Shown here: positions 46,023 through 54,817 of the stretch, one piece after another
Position numbering within the stretch: position 1 is the stretch's first letter
Layout: each line of letters starts with the position of its first letter
Source of the DNA: UBA2705 sp963977125
GTDB taxonomy: Bacteria > Pseudomonadota > Alphaproteobacteria > Micavibrionales > Micavibrionaceae
Assembly: GCA_963977125.1 (NCBI GenBank)
Contig: CAXBNJ010000003.1
Coordinates: 62,001 to 126,000 of the forward strand
Length of the DNA stretch: 64,000 nt
Reading direction: 5' to 3'
Position numbers and translations under genes: made by a program
The notes under the pieces: generated by a model
The model's input: only the letters and a program-made list of their open reading frames with translations
The model's database searches: none
What the model was told of the DNA's origin: nothing

Positions 46023-47792
46023 CTAGTCTTTATTGTCGGTTCTGATTGTCTCAAGGAAGCTATCGACAGATGCTTTAAGGTTTTCTGAAAGCTGCGAGAC
46101 TTCATTTGCTGCCACAAGAACGGTATCGGCTGATGAGCCCGTTTCTTCTGCGCCTTTCTGTACATCAATAATGATCTGTGAAACATCTTGCGCACCTTGG
46201 GAGGCCTCAGAAATACTTCTGGTTATCTCCTCCGTTGTGGCATTTTGTTCTTCTACAGCGGCAGAAACACCTGTTACTGACTGATCAATCTCGGATATAT
46301 TCTGAATGATGCGCCCCATTGCTGTGACGGAATCGGTTGTTGCCCCTTTTATTTCTGTAATTCGCACATTAATTTCGTCAGTTTTCTTTGCTGTTTCCGT
46401 AGCGAGTTTCTTCACTTCATCAGCAACAACAGCAAAACCTTTTCCGGCTTCACCAGCCCGCGCAGCTTCGATTGTTGCGTTAAGCGCAAGCAAGTTGGTT
46501 TGTTCTGCAATGTCTTGAATGGCTTCAACGACTTCACCAATGTTTTCGACGAGCTGATTTAGGTTGCCAACTGTGTCATTGGCGGTTTGTGCATCTCTTG
46601 CTGTGTCATTTGACCTTGTTTTAGCCAGTGTGACCTGTAGAGCAATCTCAGCGGCTGTGGCGGACATTTCTTCCATGGCCGATGCAACCGTATTGACATT
46701 GACACTGGATTCCTCTGAAGAGGCAGCGACCGTAGCGCTAGAGCTACTTGTATCATCGGCGACACGTTTCATACTTTCTGCTGTAGATTGTAGCTCTGTC
46801 GCGGCCGAAGCTAAAGAACCGATAGCGCCACCGACCTGTAAATCAAAGCTATTGGCAAGCTCTTGCATCGCTTGACGTTTGTCATGCTCGGCTGCAATTT
46901 CTTGTTCTTTTTGTTGATGTCTTAAGTTGTTGGCTTCGATGGCGTTGGCTTTGAACACAGTTAAAGCGGCCATCATGTCAGCAATTTCATCTTGGCTTTT
47001 ATGGATGGGTTGATCTATATCTAGATTGCCATTAGATAACTCTTCGGCGTAATGTCTTGTTGCCAGAAGCGGTTTAATGATACCGCGCACAATTAATGTT
47101 GCGACGACAAGAAATATGGCTGTCGAGATTAAGCTGGTAAGGAAGAGTATGTTTAGTAACATCTTTTCTAAATGCTCGGCATCTTTAGCTGATTCTACGG
47201 TGAACTGGTCAAGCTCATGCTGGAGTGCCACGAGCTCATGATTGAGTTTTTCTTCAATGACTTCAGTTTTTTCGGCCAAAGCTCTCGCGTCTTGAACTCT
47301 TCCTTGTTCGAACAGTTTAAAAATACTTTCTGCTTGATGATCAAATTCTTTATGTTCTTTTTCTATTTTTTTCAAAATAGAAAAAACATGTTGGAACTCT
47401 GCAATTACCTTTGGGGAATCGCCGTTTTTCGTTTCGTGCTCAATTAAAGAGGCGATCATCTCTTCAGCAGAGATAATTTCTGCGTCAACTTGGTGGGTCA
47501 AGGTTATGAAAGCTGCAGTGTCTGCTTTGTAATGTTTAGCGGCGCTAGCATTTCCTCTCATTAACTCAGCAAAGCGCGTCGCGCGTTCAAATAGAATGGC
47601 CTGTTCTAGCTGATGGATTGTTATGGTCGTGACCACCGTGGTTAAGGGGATGTTTTCTTCTGCTATTTGCTTAAGCTTCTTGCCGATTGTATTTATAGAG
47701 TAAAGTGACCCTGCTGCGATTAATAGAGCCAGAACAGCGCCAAAAGCCGCTAAAATATAAATTTTATGTTTGATTGTAAGTTTACGCAGCAT
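46023..47792 (-). CDS. Methyl-accepting chemotaxis protein
   Basis: This membrane chemoreceptor has a first membrane helix at about residues 12-32, a periplasmic four-helix-bundle-like sensor domain (33-210), a second membrane helix at 211-236, a HAMP domain (about 237-290) and a long cytoplasmic signalling domain. The conserved tip is AEQTNLLALNATIEAARAGE, where CheA and CheW bind. The C-terminal half is of the alphaproteobacterial class with no CheR-tethering pentapeptide. Length 589. A 14-nt A run (on its coding strand) lies just upstream of the ribosome site AGGA. Confidence 0.95.
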   Translation of the reverse strand: MLRKLTIKHKIYILAAFGAVLALLIAAGSLYSINTIGKKLKQIAEENIPLTTVVTTITIHQLEQAILFERATRFAELMRGNASAAKHYKADTAAFITLTHQVDAEIISAEEMIASLIEHETKNGDSPKVIAEFQHVFSILKKIEKEHKEFDHQAESIFKLFEQGRVQDARALAEKTEVIEEKLNHELVALQHELDQFTVESAKDAEHLEKMLLNILFLTSLISTAIFLVVATLIVRGIIKPLLATRHYAEELSNGNLDIDQPIHKSQDEIADMMAALTVFKANAIEANNLRHQQKEQEIAAEHDKRQAMQELANSFDLQVGGAIGSLASAATELQSTAESMKRVADDTSSSSATVAASSEESSVNVNTVASAMEEMSATAAEIALQVTLAKTRSNDTARDAQTANDTVGNLNQLVENIGEVVEAIQDIAEQTNLLALNATIEAARAGEAGKGFAVVADEVKKLATETAKKTDEINVRITEIKGATTDSVTAMGRIIQNISEIDQSVTGVSAAVEEQNATTEEITRSISEASQGAQDVSQIIIDVQKGAEETGSSADTVLVAANEVSQLSENLKASVDSFLETIRTDNKD

Positions 47793-47822
47793 TGAGTTTT
47801 TCCTATTGTTTTTTTTTTTTTT

Positions 47823-48151
47823 GATATTGTTGGTGTAGGTGGTTTTTGCTTATGTCTTCGTTCTCATATGAAGAGTAGTCAGGCTGTTTTTTGTGAGGCG
47901 GCACTATATGTCGTAGGCTGTATATTTATATATTATAGCATATGTGCACTTCTCCTCACAGAGGTACTAAGGGCAGGGAGGCTAACCTTAAGGGCGGATT
48001 TCAAAGCCGTTATGCTCTCTGGGTGTCGTTATTCATCTATGGTTTTTATGTTAGGGGTTTTTATGTTAGGGGAGCTTATGCGAGTCTATCGTCGTTCGGT
48101 ACGACGGGAGATCTTCGTGACATACGTTATATGCCTATGGCAACGCAGTTC
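47823..48151. other. Intergenic region without a convincing gene
   Basis: This stretch lies upstream of the chemoreceptor and after the end of the LysR gene. The short frames in it lack ribosome sites, overlap one another and show no family. The only structure I see is a tandem duplication of TTTTTATGTTAGGGG at 48043-48057 and 48058-48072. It should also contain the chemoreceptor promoter on the minus strand. Confidence 0.6.
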
Positions 48152-49057
48152 TTAAGCTTCCCAAGGCAGGGACTGGCAGGTCTTCGTTAAATGATCAACA
48201 AATAAGCGCAGCCGCGTCGATATATAGCGGTTAGGGAGGAAGACGGCTTGAATGTCGCGGTTGGGCCATGTCTCGTAACCTTGCAGAAGAGGGATTAAAT
48301 CCCCTTTCTCCAGATGTTCTGCGACATAAAATACGGGCAATATTGCAATGCCAATCCCTGCTAAGCCCGCTGCACAGAGCATATCGCCTGAATTACTTTT
48401 AAACGAGCCTTTTAAACTCACATGACCTTCTTTGCCATTCGGGTCTTTATAGCGCCATTCATGAGGGCCTGTATGATGCGTGTAGGCTTGAACATTATGC
48501 GCGGCCAGCTCGCGCGGGTGTGTGGGCGCGCCATGTTTTTGTATATAGCTTGGACTAGCGCAGAGGATTATCGGGCAAGAGGCTAATCGCCGCGCAATTA
48601 AGGTGGAGTTTTTTAGGTTGGCTATCCTGACCGATAAATCATAGCCATCGCCGATTATATCAACAATGCGATCATCAAAACTTACATCAAGTTCGACTTC
48701 TGGGTATTGCAGGGCAAAGCTAGTAATGGCCGCCCCTAAATATTGAAGCCCAAAACTAAGGGGCAGGCTGATTTTTAAGGAGCCGCTCGGACAGGCTTTG
48801 CGTTCTTGTATATGTTCTTGCGCTTCTTGTATGTCGTCCAAAGCGCGCCCGGCGCGGTCAAAGAAAATCGCGCCTTCTTCAGTGACGGATACTTTGCGGG
48901 TTGTACGGTTTAATAACTTGACTTGTAATTCATGTTCCAAATTTTGAATTTGCTTAGAAACGGCAGAGCTTGTGATGCCAAGATCACGCGCCGCGCCGGC
49001 AAAGCTTGCATTTTTAACGACGGCAATAAAAATGCCGATGCGTGATATTTGATCCAT
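48152..49057 (-). CDS. LysR-family transcription regulator
   Basis: The N-terminal winged helix (FIAVVKNASFAGAARDLGITSSAVSKQIQ) and the type 2 periplasmic-binding-like effector domain of LysR regulators are present, in the CrgA/AaeR-like group. Length 301 is standard. It is divergent from the pirin gene, and LysR genes next to pirin genes often control them; a near-palindromic site lies between the two at 49074-49092. Confidence 0.93.
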   Translation of the reverse strand: MDQISRIGIFIAVVKNASFAGAARDLGITSSAVSKQIQNLEHELQVKLLNRTTRKVSVTEEGAIFFDRAGRALDDIQEAQEHIQERKACPSGSLKISLPLSFGLQYLGAAITSFALQYPEVELDVSFDDRIVDIIGDGYDLSVRIANLKNSTLIARRLASCPIILCASPSYIQKHGAPTHPRELAAHNVQAYTHHTGPHEWRYKDPNGKEGHVSLKGSFKSNSGDMLCAAGLAGIGIAILPVFYVAEHLEKGDLIPLLQGYETWPNRDIQAVFLPNRYISTRLRLFVDHLTKTCQSLPWEA

Positions 49058-49073
49058 AATATTGTCAACCTAA

Positions 49074-49092
49074 TGGAATTAATTAAATTCAA
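49074..49092. promoter_or_regulatory. Candidate LysR operator
   Basis: TGGAATT-aatta-AATTCAA is a near-perfect inverted repeat (6 of 7 positions) with a LysR-type T-N11-A core, 16 bp upstream of the lysR start and 80 bp upstream of the divergent pirin start. This is where autoregulation and activation sites usually lie in such pairs. Confidence 0.45.
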
Positions 49093-49171
49093 TATAAGCA
49101 TATTATCAAATTTTATGCGCCGTGTATACTGGAGGCTATAGAGTTAACGGTTGGCAGAAAGGCCAGTAAAC

Positions 49172-49882
49172 ATGATTAAATCTTATCCTTATAAAGACCT
49201 TGGACATCATGATTTTGGTTGGCTTGATGCGCGCCATCACTTTAGTTTTGGTGAATATAGAAACCCAAAGCGTTTAGGCTTTGGTGCATTGCGCGTCATT
49301 AACGACGATATAATTAATGCGGGTGGCGGCTTTGATACGCACCCGCATAAGGATATGGAGATTATTACTTATGTACGGGAAGGTGCAATAACCCACCGCG
49401 ACTCACAAGGTAATGTTGGCCGCACTGAGGCGGGCAATGTTCAAGTGATGAGTGCGGGCACAGGCATTTACCATTCTGAATTTAACTTGGAAAATAAGGA
49501 TACGACCTTATTTCAAATCTGGATTAACCCACGCCAGAAAAACGTTAAGCCGCAATGGGACAGTATGGATTTCCCGCGCGATTATGCGAAAGATAAACTG
49601 ACTTTATTGGTTTCTGGCTTTGAAGAAGATCGTATGCAGGGCGCATTGTATATTCACCAAGATGCGCGCATATATGGTGGGCGTTTGAAGGCAGGGCAGG
49701 TGATCACTCACCCGATTAATGTACAAGCCTATATATTGGTCTCTGCAGGCGAAATAGAAATTGATGGGCAGGTTTTTAACACAGGTGATGGCCTTGAGGT
49801 CACTAAGATACAGGCTTTGAAAATTAAGGCGATTAAGAACGCGGAAGTCGTTGTGATTGATGTGCCAAAAACATATAATTAA
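49172..49882 (+). CDS. Pirin-family (YhhW-like) protein
   Basis: Pirins are bicupin proteins; YhhW-type members oxidise quercetin and need a metal. The short YhhW-type N-terminal domain shows the metal ligands HPHKDMEIITYV (two His), and GIYHSEFN gives the third His and the Glu. ATG 49172 has AAAGG about 9 nt upstream; the frame opens at 49151. It starts a run of redox-related genes on the plus strand and is divergent from the LysR regulator. Confidence 0.93.
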   Translation: MIKSYPYKDLGHHDFGWLDARHHFSFGEYRNPKRLGFGALRVINDDIINAGGGFDTHPHKDMEIITYVREGAITHRDSQGNVGRTEAGNVQVMSAGTGIYHSEFNLENKDTTLFQIWINPRQKNVKPQWDSMDFPRDYAKDKLTLLVSGFEEDRMQGALYIHQDARIYGGRLKAGQVITHPINVQAYILVSAGEIEIDGQVFNTGDGLEVTKIQALKIKAIKNAEVVVIDVPKTYN

Positions 49883-49902
49883 TGAAATTTAGGAGAGTAT
49901 AA

Positions 49903-50475
49903 ATGCCAAAACTACTATTTCTTGCGGGCAGTGCGCGCGCTGAATCTATCAATAAAAAACTGGCTAAATTTGCAGCGAAACAAGCTGAAAATTTAGGCGC
50001 TGAAGTGACGTTTATCGATTTAAAAGATTTTGTAATGCCGATTTATGATGGCGACCTTGAAGCAGCGGAAAGTTTGCCTGAGGCGGCGAGAGCATTAAAG
50101 AAACTCTTTGTTGAACATGACGGATTTTTCATAGCTTCACCTGAATATAACAGCTCTTTTTCGCCGCTTTTGAAGAATGCTTTGGATTGGATTTCGCGCC
50201 CACATGAAGAAGGTGAAGCGGGCCTTATTGCCTTTAAGGGAAAAGTTGCGGCTTTGGCGGCAAGCTCCCCCGGTGCTCTGGGCGGTTTGCGCGGTTTAGT
50301 GCCGCTGCGTATGATGCTGGGGAATATTGGCGTGACGGTCATTCCTAATCAAGCAGCGATTTCTTTTGGTTTTAAAGCTTTTGATGAAGATGGCGCGCTG
50401 AGTGATGCGGCTCAAATTCAAATGCTTGAAGCGTCCCTTATGCAATTTATACAAACGGCAAAGGCTTTAGCGTAA
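49903..50475 (+). CDS. NADPH-dependent FMN reductase
   Basis: A flavodoxin-fold reductase of the ArsH/ChrR/WrbA-related NADPH_dep_FMN_red family. The N-terminal strand-loop LFLAGSARAESINKKLAKFA binds the FMN phosphate, FFIASPEYNSSFSPLLKNALDWISR is the family signature, and SSPGALGGLRGL completes the site. Length 190 is normal. It follows the pirin gene by 20 bp (RBS AGGAGAG), so the two are co-transcribed. Confidence 0.94.
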   Translation: MPKLLFLAGSARAESINKKLAKFAAKQAENLGAEVTFIDLKDFVMPIYDGDLEAAESLPEAARALKKLFVEHDGFFIASPEYNSSFSPLLKNALDWISRPHEEGEAGLIAFKGKVAALAASSPGALGGLRGLVPLRMMLGNIGVTVIPNQAAISFGFKAFDEDGALSDAAQIQMLEASLMQFIQTAKALA

Positions 50476-50544
50476 AAGGGGCTTTTCTTTTTCGCGTAAC
50501 ACTTTAAATCACTATCGAAATAAACATAAACTGGAGACAGAATA

Positions 50545-51168
50545 ATGAAGATTAATGTATTTATAATGACTTTTGCTGTGATCTTGAGCAGCTGCAGCCT
50601 AACGCAGGCACAAACCGCTTATAATGTTATGCCCGCAGGGCTTTATCAGGCTGAGCAAAGTCACACAAGCCTAACATGGAAAGTGTCCCATATGGGGCTA
50701 TCTAATTATACGGCGCGTTTTAGTGACGTTAAAGCTGACCTGAATTTTGATCCTAAGAACTTAGAAAACAGCACATTAAGCGCCGTGGTAAACCCAGCTT
50801 CAGTTAAAACAGATTATCCTTATCTTGAAAAAGAAGATTTTGATAAAAAATTGGCCGAAGATAGCGGCTGGTTTAATGCGGTGAAATTTCCTGAAATCAC
50901 TTATGTTTCAACGTCAATTGAAAAAACCAGTGAAACAACAGGCATAATGCATGGTGATTTGACCTTTTTGGGTGTGACCAAAGCTCTACCGCTTGCTGTT
51001 ACGTTTAACGGCGCGATGGCGCAGCATCCCTTTAGCCAAAAGCCAATGCTTGGTTTTTCTGCAAGCGGCGTTGTGAAGCGCTCTGAATGGGGCATGGATA
51101 CGTATATACCAACGATCGGCGATGATGTAAGCTTGTCGATAGAAGTTGAATTTATGAAAGCTGAATAA
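50545..51168 (+). CDS. YceI-family periplasmic protein (first copy)
   Basis: YceI proteins are lipocalin-like carriers of isoprenoid lipids in the periplasm. A signal peptide (about residues 1-23) is followed by the domain, with SHTSLTWKVSHMGLSNYTARF at the N-terminus and the GMDTYIPTIGDDVSLSIEVEF ending characteristic of the family. It ends TAATG, overlapping the start of the b561 gene by one base, and starts a YceI-b561-YceI operon. Confidence 0.94.
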   Translation: MKINVFIMTFAVILSSCSLTQAQTAYNVMPAGLYQAEQSHTSLTWKVSHMGLSNYTARFSDVKADLNFDPKNLENSTLSAVVNPASVKTDYPYLEKEDFDKKLAEDSGWFNAVKFPEITYVSTSIEKTSETTGIMHGDLTFLGVTKALPLAVTFNGAMAQHPFSQKPMLGFSASGVVKRSEWGMDTYIPTIGDDVSLSIEVEFMKAE

Positions 51169-51755
51169 TGTCTGAAAACACAGAAATAAAACGATATAAT
51201 AGCGTAGCCATTACCCTGCATTGGGTGATGGCTATCGGCTTCTTTATGATGCTCGGCAGTGGCTTGACGATGAGCTATGTCGAGGGGCTTGAACAAGCGC
51301 TTAAATTTAACCTTTATCAATGGCATAAATCAGGCGGCGTTATTTTGTTGATCGCGGCTTTATTGCGCATTATTTGGCGCTTTATTGGGCAGGCGCCGAA
51401 ACTGCCAGAGACTTTCCCACGTTATGAACGTATCGCGTCGAAATTAGGGCATTTTGGCCTATATGCCATGATGATTATCATGCCTGTATCGGGGTGGTTT
51501 ATTGTGTCATCGAGCTCTTATGGCTTGCCCACAATAGTGTTTAATTTGTTTGAATGGCCGCATATTCCGAACCTACAGGGCAATAAGCCCATACATGAGG
51601 GCGCGGAATGGGTGCATTTCATCGGTATGATTGCGTTTTTAATATTGATTGCCGCACATATTGGCGCTGTGATTAAGCATTTTGTCTTTGATAAAGAAAA
51701 CATCTTAACCCGTATGTGGTGGGTGAAAGAAAAGGATATCGCGAATGAAAAATAA
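51168..51755 (+). CDS. cybB: Cytochrome b561 family protein
   Basis: A four-helix haem b membrane protein of the CybB family, thought to pass electrons from ubiquinol to periplasmic acceptors such as superoxide. Haem-ligand histidines lie in ITLHWVMAIGF, YQWHKSGG, LGHFGLYAMM and the last helix (LIAAHIGAVIKH). Length 195 is standard. Start and stop overlap the flanking YceI genes, so all three are one transcript. Confidence 0.94.
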   Translation: MSENTEIKRYNSVAITLHWVMAIGFFMMLGSGLTMSYVEGLEQALKFNLYQWHKSGGVILLIAALLRIIWRFIGQAPKLPETFPRYERIASKLGHFGLYAMMIIMPVSGWFIVSSSSYGLPTIVFNLFEWPHIPNLQGNKPIHEGAEWVHFIGMIAFLILIAAHIGAVIKHFVFDKENILTRMWWVKEKDIANEK

Positions 51756-52353
51756 GCTATTTTTACGCGCCTGTGCGGTTGGTCTATTTAGCCTATCAAT
51801 GCTGTTCGGCTTGGGGCAACATATTGCCCATGCTGAGCAAGGCCAGCACGCCCAGCAAACGCATCAGATTGATTATGCGCAAAGCCATGTTTATTTTTCA
51901 GCTGCCCATGCAGGGAATGCTTTCCGTGGTGAATTTCAAGAATGGCAAGGCGAGGTTCACTTTGATCCCACAGATTTAGAGCAGAGCCTGATAACAGCCG
52001 AGTTCACACTGAGTGAAGCCAAGACGGGTAATAAAATGTTTGATGGCACGCTGCCGAGCGCTGACTGGTTTGATGTTGAAAATCATCCAAAGGCGCATTT
52101 TGAAACAACCGAGATTTTGGATAATGCAGACGGCACTTATCAGGCCGAAGCCGCCCTCACTTTGCGTGATGTGACCTTGCCAATCAGCTTTAGCTTTACC
52201 GTGAGTGATTTAGCTATCGAGCCTGTTACGGTCAAAGCAGCCTTTGAAATTGATCGCTTGGCATATGGTATTGGCCAAGGCTCAGATGGCAAAGCTGAAT
52301 GGGTAAGTCAGATGATTGGTATTGACTTAGAGCTGATTGCCCATCAACAGTAA
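51745..52353 (+). CDS. YceI-family periplasmic protein (second copy)
   Basis: A signal peptide ends near residue 28 (HIAHA), followed by a YceI domain: QSHVYFSAAHAGNAFRGEF, then ADWFDVENHPKAHFETTEI and a C-terminal RLAYGIGQGSDGKAEW. It differs clearly from the first copy, so it is not a recent duplicate, and it belongs to the subgroup that begins with a different central loop. It overlaps the b561 gene by 11 bp. The trio fits an isoprenoid-quinone or redox role at the inner membrane. Confidence 0.92.
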   Translation: MKNKLFLRACAVGLFSLSMLFGLGQHIAHAEQGQHAQQTHQIDYAQSHVYFSAAHAGNAFRGEFQEWQGEVHFDPTDLEQSLITAEFTLSEAKTGNKMFDGTLPSADWFDVENHPKAHFETTEILDNADGTYQAEAALTLRDVTLPISFSFTVSDLAIEPVTVKAAFEIDRLAYGIGQGSDGKAEWVSQMIGIDLELIAHQQ

Positions 52354-52378
52354 TCTAATTTTAGCCTAAGCCTTTATT

Positions 52379-52897
52379 TTAAAGCGTTAAGCGGTAAATC
52401 ATTTCATTATCCATGCGCCCGTCAGGCCAGGCAATCTCTTGCGTTTTGATGTGGGCAAAGCCTGCTTTGCTGATCATGGCTTGTGATGCGGCGTTATTTT
52501 GACGATGCGAGACATAAACCGCATCATAGAGTCCAGATGCGCGCGCCCAGTCTATGCGTATTTGCAAAAGCTGCCCACCAAGTCCCTGGCCGCGATAGGC
52601 GGATTTTATATAGCCGCCCCCTAATCGCGCGGCGCGCGGCGTATCTTTTTCTGGGTGCAGGCCGCCCATGCCTATAATATCCGTGCCATCATAAACGCCA
52701 AATATAGCTTTTTCAGCGTTTTCAAAGCTGCGCTGCCAGTGTAAGTCAGGTTTTTTTACGTCCACAGCGTAAGATGATAAGAAACCAAGCGGGTCGCTTT
52801 TGAGGGCATCGAGCCGTATAATTTTCAAGTCAGGCCAATTTTCTAAAGTTAAGCGCTTTATTTCTATCGTCTTATTGCTCATTGTTGTTAGCCTCAT
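52379..52897 (-). CDS. GNAT-family N-acetyltransferase
   Basis: The acetyl-CoA-binding motif A (GGGYIKSAYRGQGLGGQLLQI) and motif B (NNAASQAMISKAGFAHI) are both clear. Length 172. It overlaps the next upstream GNAT gene by 26 bp, so the two are co-expressed. Substrate unknown. Confidence 0.9.
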   Translation of the reverse strand: MRLTTMSNKTIEIKRLTLENWPDLKIIRLDALKSDPLGFLSSYAVDVKKPDLHWQRSFENAEKAIFGVYDGTDIIGMGGLHPEKDTPRAARLGGGYIKSAYRGQGLGGQLLQIRIDWARASGLYDAVYVSHRQNNAASQAMISKAGFAHIKTQEIAWPDGRMDNEMIYRLTL

Positions 52898-53516
52898 CTG
52901 GCCAAGAGACGTCTAAATCTGCCAAACCTGTTATATCTGTACGGAAATAAATATGATCATGTACGACATCGCCAGCAGGTAAGCGCGTAGAGTTCGGCAT
53001 GAATCCACTTGAGGTGAAACCTAAACGCTGAATGACACTACGGCTTTTATTGTTACCCTCAGAATGTCCAATCAATACGGTACGTGCGTTTAAAGCTTGA
53101 AATGCGTAGCGCGTTAAAGCATTGGCGATTTCTGTGGCGTAACCCTGACCTTGCTCGTCTTGGCGCACCCAGTACCCAATTTCGAAATTACCAAGGCTCC
53201 AATCTATTCGATGAAGGCCTGTAGAGCCAATTAAGCGCCCTGTGTCACGATCAAAGGCCAAGAAGCCCAGATTGTCACGGCGTAGAAACAAAGCGGCTTC
53301 CTCGCGCACCCAGCCCTCATAAAAATCCTCTGTTGCGGCATCTTGATCTGCGGCCCATGGCATCCACTGATTTAAACTGTCCCAAGTTTCCTGAACGGCG
53401 CAAGTGAGCTCAGCCCCATCACCGCTTTGCGGTGGGCGCAAAATAAGGCGCGGGGTTGTTATCGGGATTGGTGCGCTGCGTAAGATATTGGCTTGTTCTG
53501 GTTTGGTCTCTGTCAT
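52872..53516 (-). CDS. RimJ/RimL-type GNAT acetyltransferase
   Basis: The sequence PITTPRLILRPPQSGDGAEL at the start and the middle FEIGYWVRQDEQGQGYATEI and VLIGHSEGNNKSRSVIQRLGF are those of the RimJ/RimL branch, which acetylates N-terminal alanine or serine of ribosomal proteins or other small substrates. Length 214. It overlaps the following GNAT gene. Such tandem acetyltransferases often act on unrelated substrates. Confidence 0.9.
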   Translation of the reverse strand: MTETKPEQANILRSAPIPITTPRLILRPPQSGDGAELTCAVQETWDSLNQWMPWAADQDAATEDFYEGWVREEAALFLRRDNLGFLAFDRDTGRLIGSTGLHRIDWSLGNFEIGYWVRQDEQGQGYATEIANALTRYAFQALNARTVLIGHSEGNNKSRSVIQRLGFTSSGFMPNSTRLPAGDVVHDHIYFRTDITGLADLDVSWPDEANNNEQ

Positions 53517-53670
53517 GATTTTATCGTTTTATTTGTTTTATTAACCATAAGGGTACGCATAGATAAAATAAAAATCCAGTATTAAGTTCCGTACGCATAA
53601 AGACCTTGAGCGCACAAAGTTAAATTGATACTGTCTGTTTGATCTCAATTAAGGGGAAATTGGACTCGTT

Positions 53671-54738
53671 ATGGATATTCTTTATGGTATTAACGGTACG
53701 GGTGATGGCCATACTTCACGTGGGCGCGCATTAGCGCCGCGTCTAACGGCAAAAGACGACCTATCCCTTTCGTATTTATTTTCTGGGCGGGCCGCTAAGT
53801 ATTATAAAAACATGGATGCTTTTCCTGATTTCACGACGCGTGATGGCCTTGTTATTAAGCAAAGCCAAGGCGGCATTGATTTCTTCGATAGCGCTAAAGA
53901 AATGATCTGTGGTCAACATAGTTTAAAGAAGCTCTTTAAAGATGCGGCTAATTTACCTGTTCATGATTACGATTTGATCATTACTGATTTTGAGCCCGTG
54001 ACTTCTCTTGCGGCGCGGTGGCGTAAAGCCCCTCATCTTGGTATAGCTCATCAATATGCGTTCCATCACTCATTGCCTGCGGGAATAAACCCATGGCAAC
54101 TGGCCATGGTAACGCAAGCGTATTCCCCCGTTAAAAATAGTTTTGGTTTGCACTGGAATGATTTTGGTCAAAATATTTTACCGCCTATTTTTGATGCGCC
54201 AATCGCTGATGCGCCTGAAAAAGGTATGATACTCGTGTATCTTGGCCATGAAGATTTGAATGATGTTGTCTCGCTTTTATCACCATTGGCACATGGCTAT
54301 GAATTTCACATTTATCACCAAGATATTCAGAGTTTTGATGCTACGAGCCATAAGGGGCTTGTTTTAAAACCTAAATCGCCCGTGACTTTTAAGCAAGATA
54401 TGGCGCGCTGTGAAGGGTTGATAACCAATGCAGGTTTTGTCGCCCCTTCTGAGATGATCCATTTGGGACGTAAGCTTCTGGTTAAGCCGCTAGAGGGGCA
54501 GATAGAGCAAGTGTCTAATATGCGCGCTTTAGAATATTTAGGCTATGGGCGCGGCATGGCGCGCCTTGACGGCGGTATTATTGCTGATTGGCTGCAAGAA
54601 AAAAAGGCGGCAAAAGTTTGTTTTCCGAATGTCGCCGCTGCCCTCGCTGATTGGATAGCACAAGGCGATTGGGATAACCAAGGCGCACTTAAGCATGAAC
54701 TGTGGCAGCAAACAGAAATCCATCACCGCTTAAAGTAA
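53671..54738 (+). CDS. Glycosyltransferase family protein (MJ1255/VC2487 type)
   Basis: The protein has a GT-B-like fold of the MurG/MJ1255 kind. The N-terminal motif ILYGINGTGDGHTSRGRAL resembles the glycine loop of MurG-type enzymes, and LITNAGFVAPSEMIHLGRKLLVKPLEGQIEQ is the donor-binding C-terminal motif. Length 355. The family is found with diverse cell-surface genes, and its substrate is not known. It is convergent with accC across a strong terminator. Confidence 0.82.
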   Translation: MDILYGINGTGDGHTSRGRALAPRLTAKDDLSLSYLFSGRAAKYYKNMDAFPDFTTRDGLVIKQSQGGIDFFDSAKEMICGQHSLKKLFKDAANLPVHDYDLIITDFEPVTSLAARWRKAPHLGIAHQYAFHHSLPAGINPWQLAMVTQAYSPVKNSFGLHWNDFGQNILPPIFDAPIADAPEKGMILVYLGHEDLNDVVSLLSPLAHGYEFHIYHQDIQSFDATSHKGLVLKPKSPVTFKQDMARCEGLITNAGFVAPSEMIHLGRKLLVKPLEGQIEQVSNMRALEYLGYGRGMARLDGGIIADWLQEKKAAKVCFPNVAAALADWIAQGDWDNQGALKHELWQQTEIHHRLK

Positions 54739-54761
54739 CGATCTCAAAAAAAAGCCAAAGA

Positions 54762-54788
54762 AAAAGACGCTAAAATTCAGCGTCTTTT
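54762..54788. terminator. Bidirectional terminator between glycosyltransferase and accC
   Basis: AAAAGACGCT pairs perfectly with AGCGTCTTTT around a 7-nt loop, with A and T runs on both sides. It separates two convergent genes. Confidence 0.9.
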
Positions 54789-54817
54789 ATATTTTGTCTA
54801 GGTTTTAAGAAGGCGGC

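Noticed and set aside
47868..48190. Two overlapping short plus-strand frames between MCP and LysR
   Set aside because: No ribosome sites, a tandem duplication within them, and overlap with the end of lysR; they look like non-coding sequence or a decayed gene without identifiable parent.
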